From positions 62,001-126,000 of the forward strand of contig MCFG01000127.1 in assembly GCA_002104895.1 (NCBI GenBank): DNA of 64,000 bases. Direction: 5' to 3'. Below, one piece after another: positions 51,269-64,000 of the stretch (the first letter of the stretch is position 1; each line of letters begins with the position of its first letter). This DNA is from Anaeromyces robustus. Its lineage: Eukaryota > Neocallimastigomycota > Neocallimastigomycetes > Neocallimastigales > Neocallimastigaceae. The position numbers and the translations under genes were made by a program. The notes below the pieces were generated by a model, which did not search any database, was not told where the DNA came from, and saw only the letters and a list, made by a program, of their open reading frames with translations.

Positions 51269-52307
51269 ATAAAACATATCCATATCACTTAAAAAGTAAT
51301 AATATAATACATATTCTAAAACTTCTTAAATATTTATATATATATATATTAAAATAAAAATAAAATAAAAATGAATAATATATATTTTTTTAATTATCAA
51401 TTATAATTATAACTGTAATTAAGTAAAATTATTCATATAAAAATAAAAAATTCTAAATAATATAAAGGAGAATAATTTTTTTTTAAATTAATTCAATTAA
51501 TAAATATAAATATTATAAATAAAATATATAATATAATAATATCAAATATTGTGAAATATGAATAAAACTTATTATATATAATAATAATAATAAAATTATA
51601 TATATTTTATAATAAAAAAAAAAAAGAAATTTATTTTTATAATTTAAATTTATTTACTATATATACTCTTCTTTTTTTTTTATTATCACATAATTTAAAT
51701 ATAATAAATTAATTTTTTAATAAAAATTTTTCATTATAATCTTTAAAGATGTAACTAAGTAATTAATAAAATTTAATTTAATAAAAGCGTTATATAATTT
51801 ATTTTATTAATATAAAAAAAAATCATAAATATTGTTATTTTATATTAATATAATATGATTAATAACATGTCTTCTATAATTTTTTTTTTATTATTTAATA
51901 TGAATTTACAATAAATAATTAATAAAATCAAATTCATAATTATATCAGTATTAATATTCATATTAAAAATTAAATATAAAATATTTTTTTAATATTAAAT
52001 TTATTATAAAGTCGCAAAAAATATTATAAGAAATTTATTATTTTTTTATCATATTAATAACAATAACGATAACAATAATAATAATGATAACAATAACAAC
52101 AATAATAGTAATAGTAATAGTAGACATGAAAAATGCAAATAATATAAAAAATATTAGATAAAAAAAATTTTTTTTTTTTAATATTATATATTATTATAAA
52201 AGAAATATTAATTAACATGGTATGCTAATTTTATATATGTATATATTATATATTTTTTTTTTTTTATATATATTATTTCATTTCATAATAATAATAAAGA
52301 AAGAAAA
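49152..52307. other. Intergenic between divergent genes
   Basis: About 3.1 kb of A/T DNA. Contains a 19-bp inverted repeat (49286-49369), long T and A runs (51104-51153, 51239-51266), TA tracts and a CAATAA/TAATAG tract (52058-52120). No gene seen. Confidence 0.65.
49286..49369. repeat. 19-bp perfect inverted repeats with 46-bp spacer
   Basis: ATTTTGTGTTATTAATATT (49286-49304) and AATATTAATAACACAAAAT (49351-49369) are exact reverse complements. The site is about 135 bp upstream of the Rho-like start codon, so it could lie in its promoter or be a small MITE. Confidence 0.85.
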
Positions 52308-54899
<2,592 letters not shown>

Positions 54900-55985
54900 A
54901 TTATTCTCCAAAAAGAAAAATAATTCACTTACAATAACAATTTTTTTTTTTTAACTTAATTCATATTTATAAATTTTAAATTTTATTTAAACCTTTCTTT
55001 TTTTTTTTTTTTTTTTTTTTCTTTTGTAATGAATTATAGAAATATTATAATTACAATAATAATAATAATAAAATTTTTGATAAGAAAAAAGTAAAAAGAA
55101 AAAAAGAAAAAAAGAAAAAGAAAAAGAAAAAAAAAAAAAAGACAGGTGATTATATATATATATATCATTGAAATACGGAAAAAAAAATTTTAATCTTAAA
55201 AAAAAAAAAAAGAAAGAAAAAAATATAAGAAATAAAAATAACAACAATAATAATAATAAAAAATAAAAAAAAAGAATAAATAATTTCAACAAAAGACATA
55301 CACACCAATACCATACAAATACAGAATAATAATATAATAAAAAAAAATTAATAATAATAATAAAAAAAAAAAAATAAAAAAAAAAATACATACATACAAA
55401 AGAACCAAGAATAAGTAATCAAAATAATAATTAATTGAAATAATAAGATTATATAAAAAGTATATATATAACATATATCAAAGTATATATAATATAATTT
55501 ATAATGATTTAAAAAAAGTTTTTTTTTAAATACCCTCAATATTTTTTTTTTATAAATAAAATATTTTTTTGAAATAAAAATATATATATAAAAAAAAAAA
55601 AATAAATAAAAATCACATATATATATATAAGATTTTTGTGTCTTGTGATTAAATGTTAAATGTGTTTATTTTATTTTATTTTATTTTTTTTTTTACTTTT
55701 AAATATTTATATATTTATATAATTATGTATTTTATGTATTTATGTATTTTATGTATTTATGTTTTTAATATATTTATGCAGTTATAATATTAATAATAAT
55801 TATATTTTAACTTATTAATTATTTTAGTATTATTTTAGTATTATTATCTTATTATTATTTTTTCATAATTAATTAAACGATTGGTATTGTTTATCTTAAT
55901 ATTTTTTTTTTTTTTTTTTTTTTTTTTTAAGTATTTGGTTTAATTTTATGGTTGGTATCATATATTTTGAAATTACTATTATCAT
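54900..55985. other. Intergenic between convergent genes
   Basis: T- and A-homopolymers, an A/G-rich tract (55083-55141), TGTATTTTATG repeats (55725-55760) and a TTA-rich end. No gene seen. Confidence 0.7.
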
Positions 55986-56116
55986 TTATTTTATTTCATT
56001 ATTTATATTATTATTGTTATCGTCATCACTTTTATTATTATGATTATTATTATCATTGCTGTTATTATCATTACTCTTGCTATTGCCATTATCATTATTA
56101 TTGGTATTATTATTAA

Positions 56117-56149
<33 letters not shown>

Positions 56150-57650
56150 GATTTGTATATATTACAGGTGTATTGCTCTCAATATCATTAGAAATAATAT
56201 TATTGAAAGAAGTAGTGGAAGTATTTGTAGAAGTAGTAGAAGTAGTGGTAGAAGTAGTAATATTTACATATTTTATATTATTATTATTATTATTAATGTC
56301 TTGATTATGATTAATATTAAATATTTCATTTCTTTCTATTTGTTCTGGTGGTAGGGTCTTATTCATATTATGGTTTATTATATCTACATTCATTTCTTTT
56401 CTATTCGATGAATTTGGTGAAGATTCTGATTCTTGTTTTATTTTTTTATTGGATTCGTTATATTGTGAATTTAATCTATTATCTTCTTGTTGATATAATT
56501 GATAATTATTATTATTATTATTTTCATTATTATTATTATTATTAGTATTATTAGTATTAGTATTATTAGTATTAGTATTATTAGTATTAGTATTATTAGT
56601 ATTAGTATTAGTATTAGTATTGGATTCTAATGATATAATTCCATTAGTTAATAAGGTATTGTAGGACCTATATATATATATATATATATAAAAGAAAAAT
56701 AAAAATTTAATATAATTAATCATATTATTATTATTATTATTATAAAAATTATATATATTATAAAAATTATAGTCATACCATGAATTATATCCAGGTATTG
56801 AACCTATATTACCAAAATGAGTACAAAAACCAATGATATTAGGACCCCTTAAATAATATTTTATATTATTATTATTATAATCAATAATTTTAAAAAATTA
56901 ATGAAGGATAATAGATAAAGAAAATAATAATAATAATAATAATATATCAATTATTTTATTTATTCTTAAACTCTAAAATTCTAATTATTATGGATAACTT
57001 ACATATAAATTAACATATAAGATGAATCTTGAATTATTTTTTCTCTACCAGTAGGTGTAGCAAAAGGTATTTTTTTATTAAATATACAATATGGGTATTT
57101 TAAGGTATCCATAAACCAATTTTTACCAAAATCAGTTTTTAAAAGTAAAAAACAAGAATTAATTTCATGTCGATTAAATCGTTCTTGTGCTGATTTAAAC
57201 CATTTTTCTTGAAAATTCCCATTTTTACTTATTTTATCGGAATGATTTGGTGGATGAAGCCATACATCACCAAACCATGTTTGTTTTAATCCATCCGTTT
57301 GTTCATTAATAATAACTTTTGCAATTTTATTAACATGTAAATTATTAGCAAAATCACATGAAGCTGGATCTAAATCAAAACAATTTTTCCCTATAACTTG
57401 TTTGGCAGCTATTATTATATTTTTTGGTGTATAAAGTTCATTATTTAAATTAGTAAAGGCAACACCTGTTTCATATTTAATGGTCATAGCTACTACATTT
57501 TCTTCTGTAATATTTTGTCCACTATCACAAACTTGTTTCCATATATATCGACGAACTTCTGCTGGAAATTTATGTAAACTTCTAATATGAGATATATTAA
57601 CTGGTATTGGAAGGGTATTATCTTCTACTATAGATTCATATACACTCCTA

Positions 57651-57683
<33 letters not shown>

Positions 57684-58517
57684 TTTATTTAAATTAATGT
57701 CATAATATCAATTAATAATACATATAAATAATTAATAAATATTTAATATATTTAATATATTATAATATATTATAATATAGAATCAAATATAAATATAAAT
57801 ATAAATAAAACAATAAAAAATATAATAATACACATATATGTTATGTGTTGTTTAAATATTATGGATAAAAAAGTGAAATAATAATATACTAACGCAGAAC
57901 ATAAATAGGTATTTGTTGTTCTTCGACTAAACATAAATTTATTTTTAGCATAGGTATAAATTGATTTCTCAGGCTCTTATTAAAAAAAAAAAAAAAGGAT
58001 TAATGTTGAAAAAATAAAAAAAAAAAAGAAAGGGAATAAAAAGATTTAATGAACAAGTTGAATTTTAAATAATATATATATAACATTTAATAAAAAAGAA
58101 AAACTTACTATATAAATGACATTCATCAATTTCACGTAACGCAGCAGCTAACAAATAATAATAATAATAATAATAATAAAATAAATAATAATAAAATAGA
58201 ATAAAATAAATTTTTATTATCACACATAATAAAAACAACATATTAATTTACACATTACTTATTAAAACATATTTAAATGGAATGATAAAAAAGACAATAA
58301 TAAAATAATAATAAAAATAATATCAAATAATAAATAAAAGTAAAAAAAAAAAATAATAATAATAATAAAAAATAAAATATGAAACAATTTAATAATTACC
58401 AACTAAAAAAAATTTTCCTGAACCTAAATGTTCATGAATAATTGCTTCCAGTTCCATTAAACGTGACTTTTCAATATCCTCCTCATCCCATTTTCTTTTG
58501 GAGGACATTGGTTCCAT
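55986..58517 (-). CDS. Dam-like DNA N6-adenine methyltransferase with bacterial-type N-terminal domain and Asn-rich tail
   Basis: Six exons, 58517-58400, 58147-58109, 57975-57894, 57647-57003, 56847-56779 and 56667-55986, give 544 residues. Residues about 35-130 (VAAALREIDECHLYK, YTYAKNKFMFSRRTTNTYL, PVNISHIRSLHKFPAEVRRY) resemble the helix-turn-helix-like domain common in bacterial and phage proteins (GxALxEIRDxxLYR...FSRxxAxRLI...LxPExR). A phage/Dam-type methyltransferase domain follows (about 150-320): LYTPKNIIIAAKQVIG, FDLDPASCDFANN, DGLKQTWFGDVWLHPPNHS, WFKSAQERF and IGFCTHFGNIGSIPGYNSW. Motif IV is HPPN instead of the usual [DNS]PP[YFW], so activity is uncertain. The last 220 residues are Asn/Thr/Ser repeats from coding microsatellites. 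N6-methyladenine is reported as abundant in early-diverging fungi, generally linked to MT-A70 enzymes. This is a different family and possibly of bacterial or phage origin. Confidence 0.78.
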
Positions 58518-60781
58518 ATTTGTAAATATTATATTTTTAGAATGTTTTTATACCTATATCGAATGTTGGATATTTATATTTAATTGCTTTATTTAATTTT
58601 TAACAGTCGTATTTATAACTAGTTTTGTTTTTTTTTAATTATTATTACAAAAAAATAAAACAAAATAAATAAAAATAAAAAAAAGAAGAAAAGAAAAGAA
58701 AAGAAAAAAGGAAAAAGTATTTATTTTATTATATATTATATTATATTTTATTATATTATATTTTATTTTAAATATACAGGTATTATATAAAATGATTATG
58801 AAAGAAAAGAAAAAAAGAAATAATGATAAAATTATTAAAATAATATTTAACAGTTAAATATATATTAAATGTTCATGAATTTCATAATATAAAATTTATT
58901 TTAATATTAAGAAATGTAAAAATAAATTTCTTATAAAAAAGATTTAGTTTTTTTTTTTTATTTTATTTTTATATATTTATTCAACTAAATTATTAATTTT
59001 ATTATAAATAAAGAATATCAAATTAAAAAAAAAAATTTGGTAATTAAAAATAAATAAAATTTTTTAATAAAATTAATTTGTGATTTTTAATATATTTAAT
59101 ATTTAATATTTATTAATATTAAAACAAAATATTTAAAATAATATTTAATAATAATTCATTTTATTCTTATCATTATTTAGTTTTAGTTTTAGTTTCAGTT
59201 TTAGTTTAAACTTTTATTATTAATTGATACACCTCTAAAACAAAGATGAAAAAAAAAATACGCACCTCATACAAAACAATAAATAAATAAAAAAAAGAAA
59301 AAAAGTTATTTTTATATATTTATTTTTATATCATACAAACCGAACAAACAAACAAAAAATATAATATATATATATAATAATAATCATCATCATTAACCAC
59401 TATATTAAAACATAAAACATTATAATTATTAATACAACAATTATAATATTATCTATAATTATTAGAATAATATAAACTTTCATATTAAGTATAAAATGGA
59501 TAAAATTATCATTATAATAAATTAATAATAATATTTATAGGCTCTTTTAGATTAAAAGACAATATAGCTACTATATAGCTATTTTAGTTTATTTAGTTTA
59601 TATTTAAGACAAAATGTTTGTAGATGATGTTCTGTGTAACACAAAAGGAATTAAGAATAAAATTTTACTTTCTCTTAATATTGAAAATTAACAATACAAA
59701 TATATAAATATTTATAAAAATAATAAAAAGAAGAAACACTTTTTAATTTTTTTTTTTTTTTAATTTTATTTTATTTAAATTAAAAATAATACAATAATTA
59801 AAAAAAATATGATAATCTCTTTTTTTTTTTTTTTATAAAAAAAAATATTATTATTAGTTTTATATATATTAAGTATATCTATCTATATATATAAGTTTGG
59901 TATAATTATAATAAAAATGAAAAAAAAAAAAAGTTTTTTTTAAAATGAAATAATATAGTATTAATAATAAAATATTATTATTATAGAGATAATAATTATA
60001 AAGAAAAAGAAAATTATATATAGGACAATAAATATAATTAAAGAATAATTATTGAATAATTATTTTTGTTTTTGTTTTGGTTTTTTACAAAATTATGTCG
60101 TCATATTAAATATAAAATTAATAAAAAACATAAAATAATATTAAGAAAAATATAATATAAACCTATATATAGATATTTTTTTTCATTTGCCCCTTAAAAA
60201 ATAATATATATATATATATTTTATATTATATTATATTATTTCTCATATTTTTTTTTCCTTGTTTTTATTTTTAATATTATATATTACATTAATATATATA
60301 TAGTTTGTTTTATAACTATGATGTATTTTATATTTCCCTTCACTTCATTATTTTACTTATTTACTTCATTCTATTTTTTCTTTCTTTTTTTTTTTTTTCA
60401 TATATATATATATATGCATATATACGAATGCATGTATTGTTGTTGTTATTGTCAATATTATATGATATTTGATATTTTGGGGTTTTTTTTTTTTTTTTTT
60501 TTGTTGATATTAATATTCCTATTCTTCAAGAATAAAAATATTAAAATAAAAAAAAAAAATTAAAAGAAATTATTCATCTTTTTTTAAATGTATTATATAT
60601 ATGGATTTATATATGGATTTATATTTGTAATTACTGATATCTATATAATTTTTTTTTTTGAATTTTTTTTTTACTAATAAATAGCTTCTATAAATTACGA
60701 ATATTATATAAAAAAAATATGTATATAAACTTTATTAATAATTTTATACATAGATTGGACTAAATCGCATTGCTTAATATA

Positions 60782-60826
<45 letters not shown>

Positions 60827-61123
60827 TATAAAAAACTAATACATAATATTTAAATCTTTGTGTATAAGTTGTTTCTTTTTTTTTAGATAGTGTAAAAAAA
60901 AATTATGTTGTAAATATTAATTATATAATTATATTAAAATATTTTTGTCTCTTTTTTTTTTCCTATTTGAAATTCATTATATATATATTTATATATTTAT
61001 ATTTGTAAAATATAAATAACAATGTAAAATTGAATTTTTTTGGGGTTTTTTTTTTTTGGTTTTTTTTTTTTTTTAAAATATTTTTTACTTATTTATTACT
61101 TTTTTTTTTGTTCTTTATAAAGC
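58518..61123. other. Intergenic upstream of methyltransferase and downstream of PKS
   Basis: About 2.6 kb, A/T-rich, with TTTTAG repeats (59178-59210), T runs (60791-60825) and TA tracts. A 25-codon ORF at 59614-59691 (starts MFVDDVLCNTKG) has more balanced codons, but nothing supports it as a gene. Confidence 0.65.
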
Positions 61124-64000
61124 TTAATCAAGATTTTCCATAATATTCTTTAAATATTTAGAGGTATCCTTCATTACGAACCAATGATTACCTCTCATTT
61201 TAATATGTTGTGTAAATTCACTAAATTCATCACTAACTTCCTTTTTCCATAATGATGTATTATTATCATCAATAATTTTATCTTGTTTACCAGAGAACAT
61301 TAATAATTTTGAACGTATTTTCATATTACTTTCATTAGTAACAGCATCATTCATTAAATATTCATTATGAATAATTGGTAAAAGATAAGCCTTATCATCA
61401 CTGAAATCTACTTTACTTTCAATACCTTTAAGGAAAGTAGCAATACCTTCATTTGGTAAATTAGATAAAACTTCACCACCTAATTCAATTGGACGTTTAG
61501 CTGTTGGAGCAATAGCTCTTGAAATAATTAAAGTAGAAATAATTGGTACTTCTTTATCTTCATCTTCATAAGCTTGTATTTGAAGAAGAGTCTTCCATGC
61601 AACAATACCACCAAAACTATTACCAACAAAGTGAATAGTTTTACATTCTTTAAATTTACCTGAAATATCTGTTTGAATAATTGCTTTAGTAATATTTTTA
61701 ATTAAAAGATCCCAATCATTAATAAATGGTTCATCCTTTCTAACACCATAACCTGGAAGGTTAACAGTGAAAAGTAAAGAATCTTCCATTTTTTCTACAT
61801 ATTCACTGTAATCAATTTCACCTTCATCAGCAGATGGGAAGAATATAAATACATTTAATGGATCTTCAACATCTTCACATCCTGGAACTGGTACAATCCA
61901 TTGATCAATTTGATCATTAGAAATAAGTTTAGCTTCTTCTTCTCTTGCCTTTTGTTCTTCTGCAGCTTTAGCTTTCTTTTCTTCTTCAGTAATTTCTGGT
62001 GTCTTTTTAGCAGCTTCTTCTTTTTCTTTAGCTAATTTAGATTTAACATAATCTACAAGACGTGAAAGACAAATATTTTGTGTTGAGAAAACAACTAATG
62101 GAATATTTACACCTGTAGCAGTTCTTAAAATAGTACGTAATTCCATCATCATAATAGAATCAATACCTAATTCTGTTAAAGATTGATATGGATCAATTTC
62201 ATCATTTTCACTATATTGAAGAATTCTCTTTAATTCACTTTCCATAATAGCATAAACATTATCTTCTGTAACTTCATTAGAAGATGATTTATTACCAATA
62301 CCGGAATCACCTTTTGAACCCATACCAGCATTAAGAGCTAAAGAACTACTGGAAACACTTTTTGGTACATAAGCAGTATCATTATCAACCTTCCAATTAA
62401 CTCTTGGACGATTAGCTGGACGTACTGGACGATACATTGGATCACAAATAGCATGATCTTGAACATCATTCCATTTAATAACTGGACCACCAAATGCAGA
62501 AGCTGGAATATCACCTGGTACAGAAGCAAAGTTACTAATTAAATTAATACTATTAATTTCATTCAAATGGAATGTTGGTTCTTGAATAATTGAAGAAAGA
62601 CCAGATGGCCAGGCAGCTAATTGTAAAGCAACCATATCCTTTCTACCATGAGCACGGTAGTAACGACAAAGTTTATTAATAAATACATTACTAGTGGTAT
62701 AATTAATTTGACCACGATTACCAAAGAAACTACTCATAGAAGATAAAAGAATAGTGAATTTTAAATTTGGTATATCCTTAGTAAGTTTAGTAATAATAAG
62801 TGGACCTTCTACCTTACCAGGAACTAATTTCATAAAACGTTCATAGGATTGATTAAAGATTAAACCATCATCATTAGTACCAGCAGTATGAATTATACCA
62901 GTTAATGGATTTTCTGAAGCAGCAATATCATCAAATAATTTTTTCATTTCTTCTTCAGAATTAACATTAGCAACGGCATAAATAATTTTAACATTTTTAC
63001 TAGCAGAACGAAGATCATTTAACTTAGCAGCAACCTTTTCATCTGTTTCTGGTCTACGACCAGTAAGAACAAGAGCTTTAAGATTTGGTTTGGTAATAAG
63101 ATATTTAGAAACATCATAACCAACACCACCGAGACCACCAGTAATTAAAATAGTACCACTGAAATCAAGACTACCTTCTCCAGTGTAATTAACACTTGGA
63201 GCAACAACTTTTCTAATCTTATTTTCATAACGTTTATTATCTTTACCATAAACAACTTCACGTGTAACATCGTAACGATCAACACTTGAAACAACTTCAG
63301 TATAAACATGTTCAGATACTTCCTTTGGAGTAGCACTTTCATGATTATCAACTTCAAAGACACGTGTATCAGTAAATTCTCTCCAATAACTCTTTGTAAT
63401 ACCATAAATAAGAGCTTGTAAAAGATCAACTTCATTTTCATAATAATCAGAAGCATTCTTGGTAACAAAACAGAAAGATCTTTCAATTTCATAGGTATCA
63501 ATAACACGTGTGAAATTTTGAATGAAAATTAAATTATCTTCATAGGTATGTCTTAAAAGTTCCTTAAATTCATCACTTGTATGATCAATATTTTCTGGTT
63601 GTAAATGTGGTAAGTCGAAAGCCATAAAGTTAACGGTAGCAATAACTTCATTTTCCATACCAGAAGTAGTAATACCTAATTCCTTTAAATGACCTTCAAT
63701 TAATTCTTCATTACAAGCTTCCTTATTTGGGAAATCTGCTTTAATGTAATGGAAGTTATTACCTTCTTTTGATTTCATATATTCAACGAAAGCATCAGCA
63801 TAACCCTTATGATCACCAAGAATATAGAAATATGGAAGAGTTTTCATATCTTTATGTGGACTTTTAACTTCAACAAATTCATAATCATAAATTTCAAATT
63901 CTGGACTAGTTTGGAAGTTTTCCATATTAACTCTACGAGTTTGATAGGAACCAATATATTCTACAATATTACCATCTAAATCATAAACAGAGAAGGAAGT
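61124..64000 (-). CDS. Polyketide synthase C-terminus: KR-ACP-thioesterase (5' end beyond window)
   Basis: The frame is open to the right edge (64000) and ends with TAA at 61124-61126; 958 residues are visible. Order: a short segment that looks like the end of a preceding domain (VYDLDGNIVEYIGSYQTRR), then a KR structural subdomain and catalytic ketoreductase (GTILITGGLGGVGYDVSKYL near 63140; LLSSMSSFFGNRGQINYTTS with the Ser/Tyr/Asn catalytic pattern). An acyl-carrier domain has LGIDSIMMMEL near 62160 (Ser is the phosphopantetheine site). An Ala/Glu/Lys linker precedes the thioesterase (GNSFGG near 61610, FSGKQDK, RGNHW giving Ser, Asp, His). The visible half is intronless and uses more C-ending codons than its neighbours. 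Reducing type I PKSs with this C-terminal order are known in fungi and bacteria, and anaerobic gut fungi carry PKS genes. The product cannot be inferred. KS, AT and other domains must lie outside. Confidence 0.9.
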   Translation of the reverse strand, partial: TSFSVYDLDGNIVEYIGSYQTRRVNMENFQTSPEFEIYDYEFVEVKSPHKDMKTLPYFYILGDHKGYADAFVEYMKSKEGNNFHYIKADFPNKEACNEELIEGHLKELGITTSGMENEVIATVNFMAFDLPHLQPENIDHTSDEFKELLRHTYEDNLIFIQNFTRVIDTYEIERSFCFVTKNASDYYENEVDLLQALIYGITKSYWREFTDTRVFEVDNHESATPKEVSEHVYTEVVSSVDRYDVTREVVYGKDNKRYENKIRKVVAPSVNYTGEGSLDFSGTILITGGLGGVGYDVSKYLITKPNLKALVLTGRRPETDEKVAAKLNDLRSASKNVKIIYAVANVNSEEEMKKLFDDIAASENPLTGIIHTAGTNDDGLIFNQSYERFMKLVPGKVEGPLIITKLTKDIPNLKFTILLSSMSSFFGNRGQINYTTSNVFINKLCRYYRAHGRKDMVALQLAAWPSGLSSIIQEPTFHLNEINSINLISNFASVPGDIPASAFGGPVIKWNDVQDHAICDPMYRPVRPANRPRVNWKVDNDTAYVPKSVSSSSLALNAGMGSKGDSGIGNKSSSNEVTEDNVYAIMESELKRILQYSENDEIDPYQSLTELGIDSIMMMELRTILRTATGVNIPLVVFSTQNICLSRLVDYVKSKLAKEKEEAAKKTPEITEEEKKAKAAEEQKAREEEAKLISNDQIDQWIVPVPGCEDVEDPLNVFIFFPSADEGEIDYSEYVEKMEDSLLFTVNLPGYGVRKDEPFINDWDLLIKNITKAIIQTDISGKFKECKTIHFVGNSFGGIVAWKTLLQIQAYEDEDKEVPIISTLIISRAIAPTAKRPIELGGEVLSNLPNEGIATFLKGIESKVDFSDDKAYLLPIIHNEYLMNDAVTNESNMKIRSKLLMFSGKQDKIIDDNNTSLWKKEVSDEFSEFTQHIKMRGNHWFVMKDTSKYLKNIMENLD

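Noticed and set aside
59614-59691. Reverse-transcriptase relic (FVDD motif)
   Set aside because: Only 25 codons, no neighbouring RT motifs on either side; the four-residue match is not meaningful.

Overview
The window is extremely AT-rich eukaryotic DNA. It has short intron-containing genes in a sea of poly-A/T, AAAT, TTA and TA tracts. Fungal-type dockerins (paired-Cys, 'WGIENNEWC' type) in a secreted protein, a polyketide synthase, an ARL6/BBS3 ciliary GTPase and Asn-repeat proteins together point to an anaerobic gut fungus (Neocallimastigomycota: flagellated, cellulosome-bearing, very low GC). That assignment is inference from gene content and composition; no species can be named.

Layout. 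1-4.6 kb: the last exon of a cysteine-rich membrane protein, a bank of minisatellites with a pentanucleotide array, a small secreted Cys-rich protein gene with an in-frame TAG, and a decayed copy of the first gene. 4.8-6.4 kb: a dead MULE-type DNA transposon flanked by iterated inverted repeats. 7.1-9.3 kb (minus): a secreted protein with four chagasin-like (I42) repeats and three dockerins. 9.3-16 kb: mostly gene-free, with one orphan signal-peptide exon. 16.1-17.4 kb: a paralogue of the first Cys-rich membrane protein. 18.2-29.2 kb (minus): a 13-exon SANT-SWIRM-MPN histone deubiquitinase (MYSM1-like), ARL6, and the histone-fold subunit POLE3/DPB4. POLE3 is divergent with an M50B-like membrane metalloprotease (30.2-31.9 kb, plus). 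33.5-34.0 kb: a relatively GC-rich, tRNA-headed, A-tailed SINE-like element. 34-42.9 kb: gene desert with long inverted repeats. 42.9-45.0 kb: ANKRD13-like protein. 46.2-47.0 kb: unassigned exon-like fragments. 47.7-49.2 kb (minus): a Rho/Cdc42-like GTPase with degenerate nucleotide-binding motifs. 52.3-54.9 kb: homoserine O-acetyltransferase. 56.0-58.5 kb (minus): a Dam-like DNA adenine methyltransferase with a bacterial-type N-terminal domain. 61.1 kb to the edge (minus): the KR-ACP-thioesterase end of a polyketide synthase.

I spliced the gene models by hand. Each uses GT..AG introns with compatible phases, and nearly all are supported by family alignment across the junctions. The genes are housekeeping or accessory neighbours and not one pathway, but three themes recur: chromatin and DNA modification (MYSM1-like, POLE3, Dam-like), membrane and small-GTPase traffic (ARL6, Rho-like, ANKRD13, M50B), and secreted cellulosome or surface biology (dockerin-inhibitor, Cys-rich proteins, PKS).
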